Below, one piece after another: positions 8,172-16,138 of a stretch of 64,000 nt of DNA. The first letter of the stretch is position 1. Each line of letters begins with the position of its first letter. Both the position numbers and the translations under genes were made by a program. Under the pieces are notes generated by a model, which was not told the DNA's origin, searched no databases, and saw nothing but the letters and a program-made list of their open reading frames with translations. The stretch comes from Halomonas alkalisoli. GTDB lineage: Bacteria; Pseudomonadota; Gammaproteobacteria; Pseudomonadales; Halomonadaceae. The stretch is from positions 329,344 through 393,343 of the forward strand of contig NZ_JAKCMI010000012.1 of NCBI RefSeq assembly GCF_021412585.1, given 5' to 3'.

Positions 8172-8802
8172 CGTCATGCTCGCGGTGCTGGCCAAGGCAC
8201 CACTGCCCGGCCAGGCGAAAACCCGCTTGATACCGACATTGGGTGCCGAGGGCGCCGCACGACTGCATGAGCGGCTGCTGCGCCGCACCCTGGAGATCGC
8301 CCGTGCAACCATGCCGCGAGTCACCCTGTGGACCGCACTCGCGCACCATCATCCGCTGTTTCTGGAGCTGGCCGACACATATCGGATCGAGCTGCGCCCC
8401 CAGCCGCATGGCGACCTGGGTCAACGCATGCTGCACGCCCTGGCCGCCATGCCCGGCCCCGGGCTGGTGATCGGCACCGACTGCCCCGTCCTGACGCCAA
8501 CGCTACTGCGCCGCTGCCACGCAGCGCTGAACGACGCCGACGTGGTCTGCCTGCCGGCGGAAGATGGCGGCTATGGTCTGATCGCCATGCACCGCACCGA
8601 AGCCCGGCTATTCTCGGGCATCGACTGGAGCACGGAGCGAGTGATGTCCCAGACCGCCCATGCCGCCGCTAAACTGGGTTTACGGCTGCGCTGCCTGGAC
8701 ACGGTCTGGGATGTCGATCGGCCAGAAGACCTGGCACGGCTGGCGACCCATAGCCCTGAACTGCTCGTCGACCTGGACGACCCCACGACACACGGCCGGT
8801 GA
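8161..8802 (+). CDS. TIGR04282/DUF2064 family glycosyltransferase-like protein
   Basis: 213 aa. VMLAVLAKAPLPGQAKTRL is the nucleotidyltransferase-like entry loop, GLVIGTDCPVLTP holds the DxP metal site, and ADVVCLPAEDGGYGLIAM is the family's PAxDGGY motif. This DUF2064 family (TIGR04282) goes with TIGR04283 proteins and is thought to activate or transfer a sugar. The start ATG overlaps the preceding gene by 11 nt. An in-frame ATG five codons later would also give a good N-terminus. It ends the three-gene unit. Confidence 0.85.
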   Translation: MCADVMLAVLAKAPLPGQAKTRLIPTLGAEGAARLHERLLRRTLEIARATMPRVTLWTALAHHHPLFLELADTYRIELRPQPHGDLGQRMLHALAAMPGPGLVIGTDCPVLTPTLLRRCHAALNDADVVCLPAEDGGYGLIAMHRTEARLFSGIDWSTERVMSQTAHAAAKLGLRLRCLDTVWDVDRPEDLARLATHSPELLVDLDDPTTHGR

Positions 8803-8940
8803 TCGCGGCCTCCCCTGCGCCCCGTTGGCGGTAATCTCCTACAACAAATCCCTCCCTGGCTCACAGCCGATATCCTCAAACCCCGCTAGCCTGAACGGAA
8901 GTTGTTTACCTTGAGCTGTTTTCCACGAATGGCGATCACC

Positions 8941-9225
8941 ATGAAACGGATAAGCTACCACCAGCAGGGCATCGAGGTTGAACTGGTTCTCACAAGGGAT
9001 CCGTTCAACTGTGATTGGCTTGCCGTAGCACGATGGGAGGCAAGCCCCGGCGCCATCGCCTCGCTACACACCATGCCTCCGCTCAGAGCCACGGCGTCGG
9101 AAGCGGAGGCCTGGAATGCGGCGAAGGAATGGGCGAACCGGCTTGTCATGCAGGATTGGCAGAGCACGGCTGGCCTCGCCGCCACAACCTCGACAAGCAC
9201 CCATACAGGCTATGCAATGCGCTGA
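8941..9225 (+). CDS. Small hypothetical protein
   Basis: 94 aa, soluble, no recognised domain. The N-terminal half (MKRISYHQQGIEVELVL, then DWLAVARWEA) reads like a small beta-rich domain and the middle is helical (EAEAWNAAKEWANRL). The last 20 residues are Thr/Ser-rich and weak. The ATG at 8941 was chosen because it begins the structured part; an ATG at 8929 and a TTG at 8902 are in frame. No strong ribosome site is visible. Real coding status is moderately supported. Confidence 0.45.
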   Translation: MKRISYHQQGIEVELVLTRDPFNCDWLAVARWEASPGAIASLHTMPPLRATASEAEAWNAAKEWANRLVMQDWQSTAGLAATTSTSTHTGYAMR

Positions 9226-9585
9226 TGACGGTCTGCAAGACCAACGCGCAGGCTACTACCTAACCGCCAACTGCCTGGTTGACAAATGAGCCCGACCATA
9301 ACTGTCGGGCCCCATCGGCATGCCTCCTTTCGACAACCTCACGCTGTCGTGCTCCCCCTTGTCCCGTATCTTTTTTGATGGCACCGCCCCTCCGGCGGAA
9401 ACTTGGCTACCCTTACCGATAGGCAGCCGTCGAGAACGACGCCCCTGCATCATGCGCTTGATGCCCGATGCCACTACTTTCCCTACAGCAAGAGAGAAGA
9501 GAAAGCCGAAAAGGAAGTCGGTTAAGAAGGTCGATACGTAAAAGGTAAGGTGGGAAGCACACTAGCCGAATACACGGAGGTCAGC
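9226..9585. other. Intergenic stretch with one hairpin
   Basis: No supported gene in 360 bp. GCCCGAC (9290-9296) and GTCGGGC (9304-9310) form a 7-bp hairpin without a T-tract, a possible terminator for the gene ending at 9225. The open frames here have composition typical of non-coding high-GC DNA. Confidence 0.5.
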
Positions 9586-9729
9586 ATGAAACGAATTCTC
9601 GAGCATGCCGCAGCCTGGCTATTACGTGTCATGGAGAGCCACGACCCCCAGAAGCCTCAGGAACAGCACGCCTGGTGCTGCTATCGAGCAGGCCGTAACC
9701 ATCCGCCGGGCGACAATCGACGCCACTGA
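9586..9729 (+). CDS. Small ORF with good ribosome site, 47 aa
   Basis: Starts MKRILEHAAAWLLRVMESHD and ends in a basic, His-rich tail with a CC pair (HAWCCYRAGR). An amphipathic helix at the N-terminus (RILEHAAAWLLRVM) could bind a membrane or partner. A GGAGG site lies 6 nt before the ATG, which is the main support. The stop falls just before an X/Y repeat cluster. No family recognised. Confidence 0.45.
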   Translation: MKRILEHAAAWLLRVMESHDPQKPQEQHAWCCYRAGRNHPPGDNRRH

Positions 9730-9756
9730 GCGGTGATACCGGACGCTTCCAACGCT

Positions 9757-9985
9757 GTTGGAGCATCTTCATCTCGCGACTGGAGGCCAAAGGCCTCCCG
9801 GCGGGGTTGCCAACGTTCACGGCCATCACCGGTGTTTCACCCTCCGCCAAGGCGCCTGCGGCGCCAGTCGCGACGCGGAGTCGGAGCGCCGAACCGAGCG
9901 CTCCAACAAGGTCCGCAACGACCTCCCTGTTGGAGCATCTTCAGATCGCGACTGGAGGCCGAAGGCCTCCCGGCGGGGTTGCCGA
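9757..9985 (+). repeat. X/Y mosaic repeat cluster R1
   Basis: Order X-Y-X. X copies begin GTTGGAGC at 9757 and 9929; the Y copy ends GCTCCAAC at 9907. Hairpins GGAGGCC/GGCCTCC (X) and GGCGCC/GGCGCC (Y) are present, as is the shared TCGCGACTGG core. The second X is followed directly by unrelated sequence, so its Y partner is missing. Confidence 0.9.
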
Positions 9986-10067
9986 GGCTCTCAGTGAAAG
10001 AGGCAGTTGCGGGGCGCTCACGCGACGGCGACACTGGCCGCATACATCTCCGTGAGGCACCGCAAGC

Positions 10068-10637
10068 ATGCATAGCGAGACACCACCGCCAGACGACTCC
10101 GAGCCGTCTTCCAAGCCTGCCCAGCGACGCAGCGAGCAGCGGCTGGAGCGTTATCTGTGGAATTCACGGTTCCTGGTGATGATGGCCGTCGTGCCCAGCC
10201 TGATCGGCGCGGTGGTGCTCTTTATCATCGGCACCATCGACATCGCCAAGGTGCTTGTCGATACCGTGGCCTACTATTTCCTCGGCAGTGTGGAGAACAT
10301 TCACGACAGCGTGGTGCCCAATATCATCATGGCCATCGATATCTATCTGATCGCCATCGTGTTGTTGATCTTCGGGCTCGGGGTGTACCGGCTGTTCGTC
10401 TCCCCGATCGAGCAGGCAGAGGACCACGCACCCCACCACCCCTTCAATGTGCAGTCGTTCGATCAGCTCAAGGACAAGATCGCGCGGGTGGTAATCCTGG
10501 CAGTCATCATCGAATTCTTCCGCGCCGTGGTGGATATCCGTTTCCAGACCCCGCTGGACGCCATCTACCTGGCACTCTCGGTACTCGCCCTTGCCGCCGC
10601 GCTGTACTTGATGAGCCTGGCACATCGCAAGGAGTAA
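10068..10637 (+). CDS. YqhA family (UPF0114) membrane protein
   Basis: 189 aa. A hydrophilic N-terminus of about 33 residues is followed by four likely membrane helices (about 35-58, 92-112, 135-155, 163-182). The order and the segments RYLWNSRFLVMMAVVPS and the LGVYRLFVSPIEQ loop match the YqhA/UPF0114 family. Its function is not established; members are inner-membrane proteins. The start follows the AGGCACCGCAAGC stretch with only a weak ribosome site. It is followed 71 nt later by a secreted CAP-domain protein. Confidence 0.85.
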   Translation: MHSETPPPDDSEPSSKPAQRRSEQRLERYLWNSRFLVMMAVVPSLIGAVVLFIIGTIDIAKVLVDTVAYYFLGSVENIHDSVVPNIIMAIDIYLIAIVLLIFGLGVYRLFVSPIEQAEDHAPHHPFNVQSFDQLKDKIARVVILAVIIEFFRAVVDIRFQTPLDAIYLALSVLALAAALYLMSLAHRKE

Positions 10638-10708
10638 ACTGGGACGAGGAGTGCCGAAGGCCCTTTGCACAGCGTGGCTTGGACTCCCACCTGATCGAGG
10701 AAGGCACC

Positions 10709-11209
10709 ATGCATAACCCCAAGCTAGCGATCGCCCTGCTGCTCGGCTTTGCCACCATTGCCCCTCTTCACGCTGGAGACTGCGAACCAGATGACAGGCA
10801 GCAGGCGATGCTGGATAGGGTGAACGAGGCACGAAGCGAACCACGGCAATGCGGCGACGAAAAATTTGAGGCGGCGGAGCCCCTGGTATGGAGCTGTCGC
10901 CTGGAAGAGGCCGCCGAGGCGCATTCGCGAGACATGGCGGAGAACGAGTTCTTCAGCCATACCGATGCCGACGATGTGGGCGCGAACGATCGAGTGAGCG
11001 ATACCGGCTATGACTGGATGGCGGTCGGCGAGAATATCGCCGCGGGCCAAGCCGATGTTGCCACGGTCATCGAGGGTTGGCTCGCCAGCCCGGGGCACTG
11101 CGCCAATATCATGAGCGATGAATTCACCGAGTTCGGCGCGGCTGTGGTCGAAGCGGAGGGATCGGACTACTCACCGTACTGGACCCAGGTCTTCGCCCGG
11201 CCACGCTGA
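10709..11209 (+). CDS. Secreted CAP-domain (SCP/PR1-like) protein
   Basis: 166 aa. A cleavable signal peptide (MHNPKLAIALLLGFATIAPLHA) precedes a CAP domain. Visible CAP motifs are MLDRVNEARSEPRQCG, LEEAAEAHSRDMAENEFFSH (catalytic-site-like His), VGENIAAG and VIEGWLASPGHCANIM (the second His). Three or more Cys residues could form disulfides after export. The family includes lipid-binding and protease-like secreted proteins; the activity here is unknown. The ATG at 10709 has an AGGAAGG site. Confidence 0.9.
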   Translation: MHNPKLAIALLLGFATIAPLHAGDCEPDDRQQAMLDRVNEARSEPRQCGDEKFEAAEPLVWSCRLEEAAEAHSRDMAENEFFSHTDADDVGANDRVSDTGYDWMAVGENIAAGQADVATVIEGWLASPGHCANIMSDEFTEFGAAVVEAEGSDYSPYWTQVFARPR

Positions 11210-11412
11210 ATGCTGCGGCCCCGCCAAGGCGCCTTCCGGCGGTGCCCACATGAATGAAAACCGACTCACGCCAGGCATCACGTAAGCACGCGATAAGCAA
11301 AGTGCGGGGATGAACAGGCAAGGAAACGGAAGAGTGAGAACAATCGAAACGAAAAACGTCAGGCAGTGCGGGAGCGGAAAGTCATTCAGGACCCTCCCTG
11401 GTCCGGTTGCGA

Positions 11413-11526
11413 TCAACGAATATAAGCCACCAGAGCGTCCTGGGCTGCCTGCTGGGCCAAGGCATAGGATTCCCAGTGCTCCAGCACCTCACTGCTCAGG
11501 TCGACGATGTGTTGTTTAGTTGGCAT
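11413..11526 (-). CDS. Small ORF with strong ribosome site, 37 aa
   Basis: Starts MPTKQHIVDLSSEVLEHW and ends with ALVAYIR. AGGAG lies 7 nt before the ATG, and the peptide reads as one amphipathic helix rich in Ala and Gln (YALAQQAAQDALVAYI). Too short for domain assignment. It could be a small regulator or an antitoxin-like peptide; this is a guess from its position at the edge of the toxin-antitoxin region. Confidence 0.45.
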   Translation of the reverse strand: MPTKQHIVDLSSEVLEHWESYALAQQAAQDALVAYIR

Positions 11527-11742
11527 GACGCATCTCCTGTTGGGTGATGAAAAACATCATGCCCCATCAATGTCGATATTTCATCACGATTACGACACTT
11601 TGCCCCAAGATGGCGCAGCCTTACCCATTCTGGCACCACAGCGGAACAATGTTACAAAACGGTGCATGAATTTACCCATCGGAGTGCCAAGCAGAGCTAG
11701 ATTCGATCAAACGTTCGTTGGATCTGGCCCGACGCATCGGCG

Positions 11743-11779
11743 TCTGGAGGCCGCAGGCCTCCCGGCGGTGTTGCCGAGG
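11743..11779 (+). repeat. X repeat fragment R2
   Basis: Internal part of X only: CTGG, the hairpin GGAGGCC-GCA-GGCCTCC, then CGGCGGTGTTGCC. The GTTGGAGC end is degraded (a GTTGGATC-like sequence lies at about 11718). A decayed copy. Confidence 0.75.
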
Positions 11780-11833
11780 CAACTTCTCTATGCGTTGCCA
11801 TGCCGCTCAATCGGCAGAGCCATGACCTTCAAA

Positions 11834-11900
11834 TTATCCCAGAAGGGAAAACTTCCGCTTGCAAGCCTTCCACTGCGTCAAATTATCCCAATCGGGACAA
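11834..11900 (+). promoter_or_regulatory. Two tandem operator-like palindromes before the hipA remnant
   Basis: TTATCCC-AGAA-GGGAAAA (11834-11851) and TTATCCC-AATC-GGGACAA (11883-11900) share an imperfect palindrome TTnTCCC-N4-GGGAnAA. They start 49 bp apart, immediately before the hipA-like fragment. HipB is known to bind TATCC-N8-GGATA sites upstream of hipBA. These look like a related operator pair that outlived its antitoxin gene. Function inferred. Confidence 0.5.
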
Positions 11901-11909
11901 TTCAATTGA

Positions 11910-12596
11910 CGCAACCGGAATACGCTGGCACGCCTGGCAGGACTGGCCTGCCCCACCACCACGCTGGGCCGGGCCGAAGGGCATGCCTACTTGCTGGTGG
12001 AACGCTACGATAGAGCCGGTATCGGCAATCCTGAGCTGCACCGCATACATCAGGAGGACTTCTGCCAGGCCATGGGGCTCTCGCGCATCGAAAAGTATCA
12101 AGAGCCGAGTGGGCCGCGTTTCGCGCAGTGCATTGCAACGGCCCGCAACGCCTGCCGACCCAATGCCGCTTCAGTACAGCACCTGCTGCGCTGGCAGATC
12201 TTCAACGTGCTGGTTGGCAACACCGATGGGCACGCCAAGAACCTATCGCTGCTGCAGGACGAGCGCGGCCAATGGCAGGTCGCGCCCGCCTACGATCTGG
12301 TAGGCACCCTGGTGCTGGGCTACCACCGCGACCTGGCCTTCTCGGTTGGCGACCAGTTCAACTCTCAGCAGCTGCTGCCCCGCGACTGGCAAGCGTTCGC
12401 CAAGGAAAGCCGCTTAAGCTATCCCTTCGTGCGCCGCGAGATACGCACTCTCGCCGCCAGGCTTGAGGAGCTGCTGAATGCCGATGAACTGCGCGAAGCA
12501 GTGAACAATGCCGGGCTGGGCGAACATGGCTGGGTCAGGCTTCAGCAGCAGCGCCAGCACATCCATACCCAATGCCACAAGGCCCAGCGTTGGTAG
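11910..12596 (+). pseudogene. HipA-like kinase, C-terminal remnant
   Basis: An open frame of 228 codons that starts after a stop codon and matches only the C-terminal two-thirds of a HipA kinase. Seen: EGHAYLLVERYDR, IHQEDFCQAMGLSRIEKYQ, the catalytic loop LVGNTDGHAKNLSLL and the metal-site APAYDLVGT. The N-terminal subdomain and the Gly-rich ATP loop are missing, and no antitoxin gene is adjacent. An internal ATG at 11991 could still allow a truncated product of 201 aa. Two HipB-like operator palindromes remain upstream. Confidence 0.8.
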
Positions 12597-12620
12597 CTGC
12601 CGGCGTTAGAAAACTTCGCT

Positions 12621-12850
12621 GTTGGAGCATCTTCAGATCGCGACTGGAGGCCGAAGGACTCCCGGCGGTGTTGCCGATGTGGCAAAGGCCGCCAACGTCG
12701 GCGGCCTTTGCCAGGGCGCCTGACGGCGCCAGTCGCGATGGAAACCAGCGCTCCAACAGCTGTTCTTTCCATCAAGGCAAACCACGCCGCTGTGGGAGCA
12801 TCTTCAGATCACGACTGGAGGCTGCAAGCCTCCCGGCGGTGTTGCCGATG
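12621..12850 (+). repeat. X/Y mosaic repeat cluster R3
   Basis: X (from 12621), Y (ending CTCCAAC at 12757), a 34-nt spacer, then X (from 12792). The first X has a mismatch in its hairpin (GGAGGCC-GAA-GGACTCC). Its X-Y linker is itself palindromic, with GCCGCC and GGCGGC blocks. Confidence 0.9.
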
Positions 12851-12916
12851 CTGGCGACCACTACCAACGTCACTGATTAACCCCGACGCTGGGGTACTAC
12901 GGCCGGATGCTTACGA

Positions 12917-13013
12917 GCAATATATTGCCCATTTTTGTGTATCTCTCCAGCTAAGGAGCACTATATTTCTCATATTTTTGAGAAAGAGCTACTATTGAGC
13001 ATAATAATGCTCA
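12917..13013 (+). promoter_or_regulatory. hipA promoter region with three palindromes
   Basis: An AT-rich leader carries GCAATATATTGC (12917-12928), TTTCTCA-TATTTT-TGAGAAA (12966-12985) and TGAGCAT-AATA-ATGCTCA (12996-13013), each a perfect inverted repeat. The last ends 12 nt before the hipA start, so bound protein would block transcription. These are candidate HipB autoregulation sites. Confidence 0.6.
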
Positions 13014-13025
13014 CCAGGAAACTTC

Positions 13026-14372
13026 ATGCGCCTTACGCTTCAAATCTATCTCGATCACCACTGGCATGATGCCGCCCAGCTTGAGGTACCTCATCCCGAC
13101 AAGGGTACCCATGGCCCTGCCCGGCTGGGCTATCTACAAGAGTATGCCCTGGAGTGGATGCTACGGGACGATGAGCATGCCTGTAGCTTGACACTTCCCG
13201 TTGAGCTAATGATGAAGCACCACGGCAAGCGTTGGTTCGGCTTCCTGGAAGATATCATGCCGGCCGGCGCCAGCCGTCGTTACTGGGTTTCAGCCCTTGG
13301 GCTACAAGGGCTGCCGACGGGCCAGCAGGACAGCGAGCTGTTGAGGCACGCCACCATCGCACCGGTTGGCAACCTGAGAATCAAGGAAGCCGTGCCCGAA
13401 CGAGCGAGCGGCTCACAACTTCATGTCAGGCGCTTCACACGAGATGACGTCATCGACCGGCATGGGGATTTCCTGGAATACGCGCAACAGATGGGCGCTT
13501 CCAGCGGAGGTGCCACAGGCGCTGGTGGTGAAGCACCCAAGCTCCTGCTCCGGTGCAGCCAGGATAACGAGATATGGATAGATACCTGGCAGGACGACCC
13601 TCACAATCTCGATAGACACGATCTCGTCAAGTTCCCCCGCGGAAAGCGCAGCCAGGATGATTGCGATATTCTTCGCGCGGAATTCGCCTATTACCATGAG
13701 CTGGCCAACCTGGGTATCGAGGCGATCGACACGGACGCCATGCAGCTGATCGAAGGCGAGCGCTACCCATCGCTGTGGCTACCCCGCTTCGACGTCACAC
13801 AAGAAGCCGACGGCCTGACCCGCTTCGGGCTGGAATCCATCTACTCCCTTTTCGACGCGCCTCTCGGCAGCCACCTCAATCACTTCAACGTCATTCGCCA
13901 TCTGGTGGCACTGCTGGAAAACCAGTACCGAGTTCTGGAACTCAATGAGCCCTTCGACCGGACGAGCTTCGTCATAGAGTGGCTCAGGCGGGACCTGCTC
14001 AATGTGGCGTTCGGCAACTCCGACAATCATGGGCGCAATGCTGCCCTGCTCAAGCGACCGGAAGGGATCTGGCACGCCCCCGTCTATGACTTCGCCCCCA
14101 TGAAGGCCGACCCCGAGGGGGTGACGCGCACAACACGATGGGGCTCTCCTTTTGAAGAGGGCGGCGATTTCGACTGGATCGCCATAGCCCACGCACTGAA
14201 AGACCTGGCGCCTGCCGAACAGTCCATCAGCGAACTCAAGGCCCTGGCCGGAGAACTGATCGGGCTGCAAGAGAGATTGCACGAACATGGCGTACCAGAG
14301 CGGATACTCACCATGCCTGCCGTAGGGCTAGGTACACTAGACCACCGCCTCAAGTCCTGGGGGCTGACATGA
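13026..14372 (+). CDS. hipA: HipA family Ser/Thr kinase toxin
   Basis: 448 aa. HipA-type toxins phosphorylate a cellular target (glutamyl-tRNA synthetase in E. coli) and arrest growth. Seen: a Gly-rich ATP loop region (ASSGGATGAGGEAPKLLLR, about 158-176), catalytic loop FGNSDNHGRNAALL (329-342) and metal-binding APVYDFAPM (351-359). The length is near the family norm. The XRE antitoxin gene follows with a 4-nt ATGA overlap, so the order is toxin then antitoxin, the reverse of classical hipB-hipA. Three palindromes precede it. It looks intact. Confidence 0.9.
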   Translation: MRLTLQIYLDHHWHDAAQLEVPHPDKGTHGPARLGYLQEYALEWMLRDDEHACSLTLPVELMMKHHGKRWFGFLEDIMPAGASRRYWVSALGLQGLPTGQQDSELLRHATIAPVGNLRIKEAVPERASGSQLHVRRFTRDDVIDRHGDFLEYAQQMGASSGGATGAGGEAPKLLLRCSQDNEIWIDTWQDDPHNLDRHDLVKFPRGKRSQDDCDILRAEFAYYHELANLGIEAIDTDAMQLIEGERYPSLWLPRFDVTQEADGLTRFGLESIYSLFDAPLGSHLNHFNVIRHLVALLENQYRVLELNEPFDRTSFVIEWLRRDLLNVAFGNSDNHGRNAALLKRPEGIWHAPVYDFAPMKADPEGVTRTTRWGSPFEEGGDFDWIAIAHALKDLAPAEQSISELKALAGELIGLQERLHEHGVPERILTMPAVGLGTLDHRLKSWGLT

Positions 14373-14695
14373 AACGACAGAGCCTGAGCCCAGACGAGAG
14401 GGAAGAAAAAATGATCGAAGCCACTCGTCGACTTGTCGCTGGGGAAATCAGCGAAGGCGATCTACTGCGTATTCTGAGACGCGATGTGCTCGGTCTGACC
14501 CAGAACGACTATGCACGGCTGGTAGGTATTAGCCGACGCACGCTGTCCGATATGGAAGGCGACAAGGGTAACGTCTCGCTCGCGGTTATGAATCGCGCCT
14601 TCCGCCCACTTGGGCTAAAGGTCTGCTTGATGCCGCGTCAGCCTGCTCTGGTCGAGAAGGTGATGGAGAAAGAGCTGGAAAATCAAAAGGAATAA
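14369..14695 (+). CDS. hipB: HipB-like XRE antitoxin
   Basis: 108 aa. A helical N-terminal extension (about 1-45) precedes a helix-turn-helix, LTQNDYARLVGISRRTLSDME, followed by an acidic Lys-rich C-terminus suited to degradation. It starts inside the hipA stop (ATGA), so its translation is coupled to the toxin. It would neutralise HipA and repress the operon by binding the palindromes at 12917-13013. Antitoxin second is unusual for this family. Confidence 0.85.
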   Translation: MKRQSLSPDEREEKMIEATRRLVAGEISEGDLLRILRRDVLGLTQNDYARLVGISRRTLSDMEGDKGNVSLAVMNRAFRPLGLKVCLMPRQPALVEKVMEKELENQKE

Positions 14696-14714
14696 CGTCA
14701 GCAAACGACCACAG

Positions 14715-15210
14715 CCAACGCCGCGGTCTCCGCCGAGGCGCCTTCCGGCGCCAGTCGCGATGGAAACCAGCGCTCCAACAGCTGTTCTTTCTAATATTGG
14801 AGTAGCTTTAGCTCGCGACTGGAGGCCGCAGGCCTCCCGGCGGTGTTGCCGAGGTTGGCGATCACCGCCAACGCTGCAGTCTCCGCCAAGGCGCCTACCG
14901 GCGCCAGTCGCGACGCAGAGCGGCGCTCCAACAGAACCCCATCATTCGAAAATTTCGTTGTTGGAGCACCTTCAGATCGCAACTGGAGGCCGCAGGCCTC
15001 CCGGCGGTGTTGCCGATGGTGGCGATCACCGCCAACGTCGACAGCCTCCGCCAAGGCGCCTACCGGCGCCAGTCACGATGCGGACTCGGAGCTCCGAACC
15101 GAGCGCTCCAACAGCGATCCTCTACACCAACGCTAACCACACGGCTGTTGGAGGAAGCTTCAGCTCACGACTGGAGGCCGAAGGCCTCCCGGCGGTGTTG
15201 CCGACGCCGG
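14715..15210 (+). repeat. X/Y mosaic repeat cluster R4
   Basis: A long run in the order Y-X-Y-X-Y-X. Y ends lie at 14779, 14932 and 15112; X starts lie at about 14796, 14960 and 15147. Spacers between a Y end and the next X are 16-34 nt. The third Y has the longer linker with GCTCCGAACCGA. The cluster fills the gap between hipB and the next toxin-antitoxin pair. Confidence 0.9.
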
Positions 15211-15221
15211 GATCATCGTGT

Positions 15222-15536
15222 TCAAACCTGAGCATCCGAGCGAGGAAGCGGTTCAATGGTGAGACGCAGTCCCAAAGCATTGGCGACCTTGCTAATGGTG
15301 GCGTACGCCGGGTTGCCCTCGCCGGACAGTGCCTTGTAAAGGCCCTCGCGGCTCATGCCCACCTCTTTGGCCAACTGGCTCATGTTGCGCGCACGGGCAA
15401 TATCACCCAGCGCCGCGGCCAGCAGTGATGGGTCATTCTCCTCCATCACAGCCTCCAGGTACGCCGCAATATCTTCCTCGTTCTGGAGGTACTCAGCCGT
15501 ATCGTAATGACTGAAAATAACTTTCTGGGCAGACAT
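15222..15536 (-). CDS. Addiction-module antidote protein (HigA/XRE-like)
   Basis: 104 aa. It has an N-terminal segment (HYDTAEYLQNEEDIAAYLEA) and a helix-turn-helix, ARNMSQLAKEVGMSREGLYKALS, then TISKVANALGLRLTIEPL. This is the usual layout of the 'addiction module antidote protein' family paired with RelE/ParE-like toxins. The ATG at 15536 has a strong AAGGAG site; the open frame runs 26 codons further but inside the toxin gene. It begins 4 nt after the toxin stop and acts as antitoxin and repressor. Confidence 0.9.
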   Translation of the reverse strand: MSAQKVIFSHYDTAEYLQNEEDIAAYLEAVMEENDPSLLAAALGDIARARNMSQLAKEVGMSREGLYKALSGEGNPAYATISKVANALGLRLTIEPLPRSDAQV

Positions 15537-15540
15537 GGGG

Positions 15541-15837
15541 TCACTCCTTCCATTGCGCGGCAATGGCTTTAGCCTGCTCGATGTCGCGTGACTGGCTGCT
15601 TTTATCGCCACCACAGAGCAGCACGATCACGATGGGTCCTCTAGCGATGTAGTAAACGCGGTAACCAGGGCCATAGGGAATCCGCATCTCCGAAACGCCT
15701 TCCCCCACAGGCTTCACATCTCCAGGGTTTCCCTGGCTGAGACGTTTGACACGCGCTACGATCCTGGCACGAGCACTGGTATCACGTAGACTTCGTAACC
15801 ATCGATCGAAGACATCTGTTTTTAACAGTTCGATCAT
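15541..15837 (-). CDS. RelE/ParE family toxin
   Basis: 98 aa. MIELLKTDVFDRWLRSLRD is the typical start of this HigB/RelE-like group, with RVKRLSQGNPGDVKPVGEG, the core SEMRIPYGPGYRVYYI and VIVLLCGGDKSSQSRDI at the end. Such toxins cleave mRNA at the ribosome or act on gyrase; the subfamily does not tell which. It is the first gene of the pair. A TTGACA -35 box on the minus strand (15869-15874) lies upstream, and two GTTAAC-centred repeats overlap the promoter. The chosen ATG matches the family start. Confidence 0.9.
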   Translation of the reverse strand: MIELLKTDVFDRWLRSLRDTSARARIVARVKRLSQGNPGDVKPVGEGVSEMRIPYGPGYRVYYIARGPIVIVLLCGGDKSSQSRDIEQAKAIAAQWKE

Positions 15838-15843
15838 ACTGAT

Positions 15844-15885
15844 AACTGTAGTTAACAGCCTAAGCATTGTCAACTATGGTTAACA
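15844..15885 (-). promoter_or_regulatory. Toxin promoter with two direct operator repeats
   Basis: AACTGTAGTTAACA (15844-15857) and AACTATGGTTAACA (15872-15885) are 12/14 identical and lie 28 bp apart. Between and over them is a minus-strand promoter: TTGACA at 15874-15869 and a -10-like TACAGT at 15850-15845 with an 18-nt gap. The position suits autorepression by the antitoxin-toxin complex. Confidence 0.6.
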
Positions 15886-15906
15886 CAAAGTAGGTCTACA
15901 ATCGCC

Positions 15907-16030
15907 CAAAGCGGCTACCGTCGCCAGTCGCGATGGGGTCCAGCGCTCCAACAGCGGTTTTTCTAATGTAGGAGCATCTTCAGATCGCGACTGGAGGCCG
16001 CAGGCCTCCCGGCAGTGTTGCCGATGGTAG
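15907..16030 (+). repeat. X/Y mosaic repeat cluster R5
   Basis: A truncated Y (GCGGCTACCGTCGCCAGTCG, ending CTCCAAC at 15952) followed by an X that starts GTAGGAGC at 15968, with GGCAGTGTTGCC as its end. Both are diverged copies. Confidence 0.85.
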
Positions 16031-16073
16031 CGATCATCGCAGGCTGACAGGCAGCGTCGCACGGCATACTGGA

Positions 16074-16117
16074 CTTTAACTAATTCTCCACCATAATTGT
16101 CATCATGTTAGTTAAAG
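16074..16117 (+). promoter_or_regulatory. Perfect 10-bp inverted repeat before the nucleotidyltransferase gene
   Basis: CTTTAACTAA (16074-16083) and TTAGTTAAAG (16108-16117) are exact reverse complements, 24 nt apart, and end 21 nt before the start codon. The AT-rich spacer could hold a -10 box (CATAAT). It could be an operator or a 5'-UTR hairpin. Confidence 0.5.
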
Positions 16118-16138
16118 ACCGCCGATGGAAGGCTCACC

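Noticed and set aside
11500..11526. Ter-like site (GTGTTGTTTAGTTGG)
   Set aside because: Only a weak resemblance to the E. coli Ter core, and the Ter consensus for this group is unknown; it also lies at the start of a small ORF.
9757..15210. CRISPR-like periodic repeats
   Set aside because: The units are alternating inverted elements with hairpins and partly conserved spacers, not identical direct repeats with unique spacers, and no cas gene is present.
14760..15428. 222-codon frame made of repeated peptides (ASRRCC, PTGASR)
   Set aside because: It is simply the X/Y repeat array read through. Similar peptides arise at every repeat cluster.
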